From assembly GCA_051881615.1 (NCBI GenBank), contig JBJEQF010000016.1, positions 1 through 64,000 on the forward strand: a stretch of DNA of 64,000 nucleotides, read 5' to 3'. Below, piece by piece: positions 58,611-64,000 of the stretch (the first letter of the stretch is position 1; each line of letters starts with the position of its first letter). The stretch comes from CAMFTQ01 sp051881615 (GTDB lineage Bacteria > Bacillota > Clostridia > Oscillospirales > Acutalibacteraceae). The notes under the pieces are model-generated. The model saw only the letters and a list, made by a program, of their open reading frames with translations. It searched no databases and was not told the DNA's origin. Both the position numbers and the translations under genes were made by a program.

Positions 58611-59570
58611 ATGGTCGAGGTTAAAAACCTTACTAAATGCTACGGCGACATCAAAGCTATCGACAACATCAGCTTTTCTGTCGAAACAGGCGAGGTTCTG
58701 GGCTTTTTAGGACCGAACGGCGCCGGCAAATCAACTACTATGAATATTATTACAGGGTACTTAAGCTCTACAAGCGGTACGGTAACAATAGGCGGAAAGG
58801 ATATTCTTGACGACCCTAAGGGTGCTAAGTCACAAATCGGCTATCTGCCCGAGATACCGCCTCTTTATGTTGATATGACGGTAGAAAAGTATCTTGAATT
58901 TATTTTTGAGCTTAAAAAGGTGCGTCTGCCCAAAAAAGAGCATATTATGGACGTTATGAAGCAGGTCAAAATCGACCACGTAGCACAGCGTCTTATCAAA
59001 AATCTGTCAAAGGGTTACAAACAGCGTGTAGGCTTTGCACAGGCACTTATCGGCAATCCTCCCGTGCTTATTCTTGACGAGCCGACAGTAGGTCTTGACC
59101 CTAAGCAGATTATAGAAATCAGAAATCTTATAAAAAGCCTCGGCAAAAAGCATACCGTTATCCTGTCATCTCACGTGCTGTCGGAAATCTCTGCAACGTG
59201 CGACAGAATTGTAGTAATAGCAAACGGTAAGCTTGTGGCTGACGCAAAAACAGACGAGCTTTCGGCGGCTATCGAGGGCGAGAGAAAGCTCCTTGTTGAG
59301 GTACAAGGCTCGCAGTCAGACATCATAAACGCAATAAAAACAGTAAACGGCGTTAATAACGTAAAGAAAAGCCGTGACACAGGTGCAAGCAGTGCCGAAT
59401 ATCTTGTAGAATACGATTTCGGCGTTGACGTAAGAAAGGACTTGTTCTTTGCGCTTGCAGGTGCTAACTGTCCGATACTCGGAATGAAAAATTCACAAAA
59501 AACGCTTGAGGAAGCATTCCTTATGCTCACAACGGGCGATACTTCTGCCTTGATGGGAGGTAAAAAATAA
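58611..59570 (+). CDS. ABC transporter ATP-binding protein (Gld-type)
   Basis: 319 residues. Walker A GPNGAGKST, signature LSKGYKQRVGF, Walker B VLILDEPTVGLD, H-loop ILSSHVLSE. A C-terminal extension of about 90 residues is usual in the ABC-2 group. ATG 58611 (AAGGAG upstream; GTG 58602 too close). Its stop overlaps the permease start by one base. With the next three genes it forms a GldA/GldF/GldG-like set, a non-gliding transporter of unknown substrate in Firmicutes. Confidence 0.92.
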   Translation: MVEVKNLTKCYGDIKAIDNISFSVETGEVLGFLGPNGAGKSTTMNIITGYLSSTSGTVTIGGKDILDDPKGAKSQIGYLPEIPPLYVDMTVEKYLEFIFELKKVRLPKKEHIMDVMKQVKIDHVAQRLIKNLSKGYKQRVGFAQALIGNPPVLILDEPTVGLDPKQIIEIRNLIKSLGKKHTVILSSHVLSEISATCDRIVVIANGKLVADAKTDELSAAIEGERKLLVEVQGSQSDIINAIKTVNGVNNVKKSRDTGASSAEYLVEYDFGVDVRKDLFFALAGANCPILGMKNSQKTLEEAFLMLTTGDTSALMGGKK

Positions 59571-60274
59571 TGACGGCTATATTAAAAAGGGAGTTAGGCT
59601 CCTTCTTTCACTCGGCAATCGGCTACATAGTTCTTGCTGTGTTCTATGCCTTTGCAGGACTGTTCTTTTATCTTTACTGCCTGTATTCAAACAGCGCAAG
59701 CCTTACTAATGTTTTCGGCAATATGTTTTTGATAATCCTGTTTGTTGTGCCTATAATCACGATGAAGTCGTTCAGTGAGGAACGCAAGCAGAAAACAGAG
59801 CAGGCACTGCTCACGTCGCCTGCGAGCATTTTTCAGATTGTAATGGGCAAGTTCTTAGGTGCTTTTGTAATGTACTGCATCTGTATTGCAATCTTCCTTG
59901 TATTTGCGCTTGTAATCTGCTTTTTCACCACACCGCAGTGGTCTGTAGTAATTGGCAACTTTGTCGGTGTATTGCTTTTAGGTGCGGCGCTTATCGCTAT
60001 TGACATATTTATTTCTTCTCTGACAGAAAGTCAGGTTATATCGGCTGTTGTCGGTGTTGCGGCTGGTCTTGTAATCTATATGCTTGATTCGCTTGCTTCT
60101 CTTGTTACAGTTGATTTTATCTCAACAATTATTTCATCAATATCGTTTTTACCGCATTACACTAACTTTACCAACGGCATTTTCAGCCTTGCCGATATTG
60201 TATTTTTTGCAAGCGTTGTAGGAATATTCTTATTCCTTACAGTCAGAGTTTTTGAAAAGAAACGCTGGAGCTAA
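59570..60274 (+). CDS. ABC-2 type permease (GldF-like)
   Basis: 234 residues with six hydrophobic segments (about 17-38, 50-64, 92-117, 124-152, 158-178, 208-227). The conserved amphipathic SFSEERKQKTEQALLTSP lies between helices 2 and 3, characteristic of ABC-2 permeases. Membrane partner of the upstream ATPase. Confidence 0.9.
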   Translation: MTAILKRELGSFFHSAIGYIVLAVFYAFAGLFFYLYCLYSNSASLTNVFGNMFLIILFVVPIITMKSFSEERKQKTEQALLTSPASIFQIVMGKFLGAFVMYCICIAIFLVFALVICFFTTPQWSVVIGNFVGVLLLGAALIAIDIFISSLTESQVISAVVGVAAGLVIYMLDSLASLVTVDFISTIISSISFLPHYTNFTNGIFSLADIVFFASVVGIFLFLTVRVFEKKRWS

Positions 60275-60288
60275 GGGAGGTAATAAAA

Positions 60289-61872
60289 ATGAGCTTAGAC
60301 AATAAGGACATAATTTCGGAAAATACCGAAAACACAGAAAATAAAACAGAAAAACAGAAAAAAGAGAAAAGCAGAAAAAAGCTGTCGCTCAAAAGGTTTT
60401 TCACATCAAGGGCGGCAAAGCGAGGCTGGCTGTCAATTCTTATGACAGTGTTGTTTATCGCCGTTGTAGTAGTGCTTAATATTGTTACAAATCTGCTCGT
60501 TGACAGGTTTCCTGCATTGTCGGCAGACCTTACGTCAAACAAGGTGTTTGAAATGCAGCAGGAAACAATAGACTATATCAAGGGTATTGATACAGATGTA
60601 ACAATCACAGTTCTTGCAGAGGAAAACACGCTTGCAAATTCGGGCAATCCGTATTATTTACAGGCATACAAGCTTTTTAAGCAGTTTGCACAGTACTCTG
60701 ACAAAATTGAATTAAAGTACGTAGATCCGGCTTCAAGTCCCACATATCTTGACAATTACAGCGGAATGGATAAAACAGCTTCATCTAACCTTGTAATTAT
60801 CGAAAGCGGAAAAAGCGGCACAAAGAAGGAGCAGACGCAGTACAAGGTGCTTCAGGCATCTGACCTGTTCAAGGTTGAAACAGACAGCAACACATCCTCG
60901 CAGTATATGTCAGGCTCTAACGTAGAGCAGGCTGTAACGACTTCAATTTTAAATGTCACAAGCAAGGATAAGGTTAAGGTTTCTCTTATTACAGGCGTGG
61001 GCGAAAACGAGGACTATTACAGCACACTTGTAAAGCTGCTTGAAAACAACGCATACGAGGTTACAAAAACCTCAATAGTAACTCAGGAGATCGACAGCGA
61101 AGCAAAAATAGCTGTTCTTTTCGCACCGACAGTTGACCTTACAAAGGAATCTGTAAAGAAAATCGAGAACTTTTTAAGCAATAACGGCAACTACGGCAAA
61201 TCACTTCTCTACATTCCGTCATCAGATCAGGTAGAAACACCAAACGTAGATAGCCTTCTTGAAAACTGGGGAATGAAGCTGAGCGACGGTCTTGTATATG
61301 AAACAGACTACACAAGGGTATTGCAAAGCGGATACTTCTACTTTATCACAGATTATTCAGAAAATTATGTAAACGGACTTAAGAATCCGACTGTACCTGT
61401 TGTAACAGCCTTCCCACGTGCAATTACAATCACAGATACCGACAAGGCAGCACCGCTTCTTACAACATCAGAGCAGGCAGGCATTATGCCTTTTGGCACA
61501 GGCGAGGACTTCAAGCCTGAGGACGGACTTAAAAACGAGGTGTTAAACGTTGCGGCAGTTGCAAAGACGTCATCCGAAACGACATCATCACATTTAGTAG
61601 TATTCGGCTCAGACTTTATGGTAAGCGACAGCGTGTTTGCGTCAACGAGCTTTAACAACTCAGCATACACAATTAACCTTTTCAACACTCTTGCAGAGCG
61701 TGACGACTTAGGCATTACAATCGAGGGCAAAACAGTTGAAAACAAGGAGCTTGGCCTGACAAGTATTAACGACCCGTTTGTTGTAATAATTTCAATCTTC
61801 CTGAGATTTATTCTGCCGTTAGGCATTTTGATTGCAGGTCTTTGCGTATGGCTTGTAAGGAGGAACAAGTAA
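60289..61872 (+). CDS. GldG-like ABC-associated membrane protein
   Basis: 527 residues. A lysine-rich cytoplasmic N terminus (about 15-45) precedes a transmembrane helix (about 47-70), a large extracytoplasmic domain with DLTSNKVFEMQQETIDYIKG and the ITGVGE region, and a C-terminal helix (about 498-522) ending in RR. This is the GldG/IFT52-like layout. ATG with GGGAGG upstream. It overlaps the next gene by one base. Confidence 0.87.
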   Translation: MSLDNKDIISENTENTENKTEKQKKEKSRKKLSLKRFFTSRAAKRGWLSILMTVLFIAVVVVLNIVTNLLVDRFPALSADLTSNKVFEMQQETIDYIKGIDTDVTITVLAEENTLANSGNPYYLQAYKLFKQFAQYSDKIELKYVDPASSPTYLDNYSGMDKTASSNLVIIESGKSGTKKEQTQYKVLQASDLFKVETDSNTSSQYMSGSNVEQAVTTSILNVTSKDKVKVSLITGVGENEDYYSTLVKLLENNAYEVTKTSIVTQEIDSEAKIAVLFAPTVDLTKESVKKIENFLSNNGNYGKSLLYIPSSDQVETPNVDSLLENWGMKLSDGLVYETDYTRVLQSGYFYFITDYSENYVNGLKNPTVPVVTAFPRAITITDTDKAAPLLTTSEQAGIMPFGTGEDFKPEDGLKNEVLNVAAVAKTSSETTSSHLVVFGSDFMVSDSVFASTSFNNSAYTINLFNTLAERDDLGITIEGKTVENKELGLTSINDPFVVIISIFLRFILPLGILIAGLCVWLVRRNK

Positions 61873-63440
61873 TGAAAAAGAATTTAAAGCTGATTTTAAT
61901 TATAGGCGGTGCGCTTGTAATCGCAGTTGCGGCACTGCTCTTGCTTCTGTTTTTACCAAAAGAGAAAGAAGAAAATCCGTTAGATAATATTGACCCGGGC
62001 ACAAAAATTTCTGTAGCCACAAGTGACGAGGGAATGCTTGAGGCTGTAGTTGAAACAACTCCTCAGGGCGAGCTTGAAAACAACAGCTACGGTACGCTTA
62101 TCGACTCAATGCCTATGAAAATCAAGCAGGTTGACGTTGAAAACGAGTACGGAAGCTTTACCGTTACATCATACACGCCTACCATAACCGAAACGAACGA
62201 GGACGGCGAAGAAGAAACAAAAACAGACACTACCGTTTACACGCTTGTAGGATTTGAGGATTTCACCCTTGCAACGGGAATACCAGATATGGTGGCAAAT
62301 GACGCCGCAACGCTCGAATTTACAAAGGTTGCAAACGTAAAGGGCGAAAACCTTTCCGATTACGGACTTGACAAGCCAAGAGCTACAGCCACAATTCAGT
62401 ACACAGACGGCTCAAAGGCTGTTGTAAAGGTAGGCAGTGTTGCTCCGTCAGCCAAGGGAGTGTATGTAGCCTTCGGTTCAAACGACACCGTATATCTTGT
62501 TGACGAAGGAGAGGTTGACGGTTATCTTGTAAATCTGCTGGAGTTTTTCGACCCCAACATCAACAAAGCCCCTGATAACGAGAATAACTCAAGATTTTCA
62601 AAAATCACAATAAGCGGAAGCAATTTCCCGAATGAAATTGTTATGGAGCAGAACAACAGCGACACTGTTTCTGCTTATTATAAGCTGACAGCTCCCGAGA
62701 ATGTGTTTGTGAATGTTGTCGAGGGCAGTAAAATAACAGGCGGAATAAGAGGTCTGTACGCAGAGGAGGTTGTCTGCGTAAACCCGACAGACGCTCAGCT
62801 TGAACAGTACGGCTTAAAAACACCTTACGCAAAAATCAAGGCAGAATACCCAGACACAACTGTAAATCTTATGGCTTCAAAGCCTGATTCCGACGATATG
62901 GTTTACCTTATGACAGGCGGCGGTAAGCTGATTTACAAGATAAGCTCAGAAAAGGTTGCGTGGGCAGTGACAAGCTATGACGCTTTAATGAGCGAATATG
63001 TTATTTATCCAAAGTCAGATGTTATTAAAACTCTGAAAGTAAATGACGGCACAAACACCTACAGCTTTACCGTCAAGACAGAAACTAAAAAGACAACAGA
63101 CGATGACGGCAACGAAACGAGCGAAACTATCAAAAAAGCTTTTTACGGCAGTAAAAGCCTGACGCTTTCTAATTTTGAGATTATGTGTCAGGCGCTTACG
63201 GAGCTTACAAGAAATGACGTTGTAACAGCCGCACCGACAGGCTCTGTTATAATGAGCTTTGAATACGGCTACTCAACAGACAGAGCTAATGACGTTATAA
63301 CAATTTATAACGACGGCAAGGTCGATGAGTATTTAGCTGTATTAAACGGCAAATCAGTAGGTCACGTATCAAAGGCGACTGTAGATAAAATAAAGACCTA
63401 CCCTGCAAAGGTAGCAAAGGACGAAAAAATCACAGCGTGA
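61872..63440 (+). CDS. DUF4340-like membrane-anchored protein of the Gld-type operon
   Basis: 522 residues. N-terminal transmembrane helix (about 8-28) followed by an extracytoplasmic repetitive beta domain of the DUF4340 type (YGLDKPRATATIQYTDG; TVYLVDEGEVDGYL). ATG at 61872 after AAGGAGG; the frame is open upstream but lies within gldG. Function unknown. The last seven codons (KDEKITA) and the stop are duplicated downstream at 63975-63998. Confidence 0.85.
   Translation: MKKNLKLILIIGGALVIAVAALLLLLFLPKEKEENPLDNIDPGTKISVATSDEGMLEAVVETTPQGELENNSYGTLIDSMPMKIKQVDVENEYGSFTVTSYTPTITETNEDGEEETKTDTTVYTLVGFEDFTLATGIPDMVANDAATLEFTKVANVKGENLSDYGLDKPRATATIQYTDGSKAVVKVGSVAPSAKGVYVAFGSNDTVYLVDEGEVDGYLVNLLEFFDPNINKAPDNENNSRFSKITISGSNFPNEIVMEQNNSDTVSAYYKLTAPENVFVNVVEGSKITGGIRGLYAEEVVCVNPTDAQLEQYGLKTPYAKIKAEYPDTTVNLMASKPDSDDMVYLMTGGGKLIYKISSEKVAWAVTSYDALMSEYVIYPKSDVIKTLKVNDGTNTYSFTVKTETKKTTDDDGNETSETIKKAFYGSKSLTLSNFEIMCQALTELTRNDVVTAAPTGSVIMSFEYGYSTDRANDVITIYNDGKVDEYLAVLNGKSVGHVSKATVDKIKTYPAKVAKDEKITA
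63417..63438 (+). repeat. 22-bp direct repeat, left copy (end of the DUF4340-like gene)
   Basis: AAGGACGAAAAAATCACAGC plus two bases, identical to 63975-63996. Flanks a 536-bp segment holding a PAS-domain gene. Confidence 0.9.
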
Positions 63441-63452
63441 TAAAACTAAAGG

Positions 63453-63481
63453 CTGTATCAGAACAACAAAGGTTCTGATAC
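63453..63481 (+). terminator. Hairpin after the Gld-type operon
   Basis: TGTATCAGAAC / GTTCTGATACA, 11-bp perfect stem and 7-nt loop; no T-run. Shares its arm with the 27533-27570 terminator. Confidence 0.6.
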
Positions 63482-63528
63482 AAACACAAACGATTGCCGG
63501 AATATCGGAAACGGAGTGACAGCAAAAA

Positions 63529-63912
63529 ATGATAAACAAGCTGATTAAAAGTGTACTTGAACAAGACAGGGCATCTGTAGTATTATGTAACCTTAATCAC
63601 ATAATTGTATATATGAATCCGTCTGCGATAAAAAGGTACGAAAAAAGCGGTGGCAACGAGCTTGTCGGAACAAGCCTGCTGAAATGTCATAATGAGAAAT
63701 CAAGCGAGATTATTAAAAAAATCGTGGCTTGGTTTGCTGAAAGTCCGTCTAATAATATGATATACACCTATCGTAACAAGAAAGAAAACAAAGATGTATA
63801 TATGGTGGCATTAAGAGATGAGAATAAAAATCTGATAGGATATTATGAAAAGCACGAATACAGGGATATAGAAACAGCGTCTGTATATGATTTTTCGCAA
63901 TCACTTGTATAG
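63529..63912 (+). CDS. Small PAS-domain protein
   Basis: 127 residues consisting of one PAS-like domain: SVVLCNLNHIIVYMNPSAIKRYEK at the start, GTSLLKCHNEKSSEIIKKIVAWF, then YMVALRDENKNLIGYYEKHEY. No output domain is attached. It could bind a small ligand or partner; the specific signal is unknown. The start ATG has GGAGTGA upstream. It sits between 22-bp direct repeats. Confidence 0.78.
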   Translation: MINKLIKSVLEQDRASVVLCNLNHIIVYMNPSAIKRYEKSGGNELVGTSLLKCHNEKSSEIIKKIVAWFAESPSNNMIYTYRNKKENKDVYMVALRDENKNLIGYYEKHEYRDIETASVYDFSQSLV

Positions 63913-63974
63913 TAGTGCGACCGTTTTTAAGACATTGTAATAAGCTGTGAATATGCCTGCTCAACGAAAGGGAT

Positions 63975-63996
63975 AAGGACGAAAAAATCACAGCGT
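63975..63996 (+). repeat. 22-bp direct repeat, right copy
   Basis: Identical to 63417-63438, again followed by an in-frame stop (TAA here, TGA on the left). The copy lies at the window edge, so any continuation is not visible. Confidence 0.9.
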
Positions 63997-64000
63997 AATA

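Noticed and set aside
1..64000. tRNA or rRNA genes
   Set aside because: No cloverleaf with the TTC-loop consensus or rRNA core sequence was noticed in the intergenic regions.

Overview
The window reads as chromosome of an anaerobic, spore-forming, low/mid-GC Firmicute of the Ruminococcaceae/Oscillospiraceae type. Supporting signs are SpmA/SpmB and SpoVAE sporulation proteins, a secreted protein ending in a type I dockerin (cellulosome or amylosome style), a Trp T-box leader, strong SigA-type promoters (TTGACA-17-TATAAT) and AGGAGG ribosome sites, and a CoA-dehydratase activase pair typical of anaerobes. A gut Ruminococcus is my inference; no rRNA or tRNA gene is present to test it.

Layout. 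1-2187 (minus): trpE, cut by the window edge, behind a tRNA-Trp T-box; then a flavin reductase. 2429-12233 (plus): arginine biosynthesis argG, argH-C-J-B, a GNAT acetyltransferase, argD, a RelB/RelE-type toxin-antitoxin pair with its own palindromic operator-promoter, argF and a dCMP deaminase. 12293-12493: a cluster of near-perfect palindromes. 12755-16408: glycolysis (pgk, tpiA, gpmI). 17275-21187: methionine/folate (metF, a free-standing MetH reactivation domain, metH). 21294-25040: a CapD/PglF-type sugar dehydratase and glmS, both feeding envelope sugars. 25322-27511: glycogen branching enzyme with a histone-like basic tail.

27622-38982 (minus) is a compact phage-derived cluster: complete head genes (small and large terminase, portal, protease, decoration, capsid, connectors) followed almost directly by baseplate genes. 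No recognisable tail sheath, tape measure, integrase, repressor or lysis gene is present. Next come spmA-spmB (minus), an AbrB-type regulator, a two-component system with a membrane-anchored accessory protein, valS (minus), the dockerin protein, and a degV / heterodimeric ABC exporter operon (minus).

52700-53299 holds the most unusual element: two tandem copies (offset 328 bp) of a module that looks like a type I toxin-antitoxin locus. Each has a 23-codon ORF for a hydrophobic peptide on the minus strand, its Shine-Dalgarno locked in a hairpin, its own consensus promoter, and a convergent consensus promoter driving a roughly 88-nt antisense RNA. That RNA ends in a terminator whose stem differs between the copies but still pairs. 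The rest of the window carries a fused dehydratase activase with its partner, an orphan SpoVAE, a Gld-type ABC transporter operon with a DUF4340-like protein, and a PAS-domain gene sitting between two 22-bp direct repeats.
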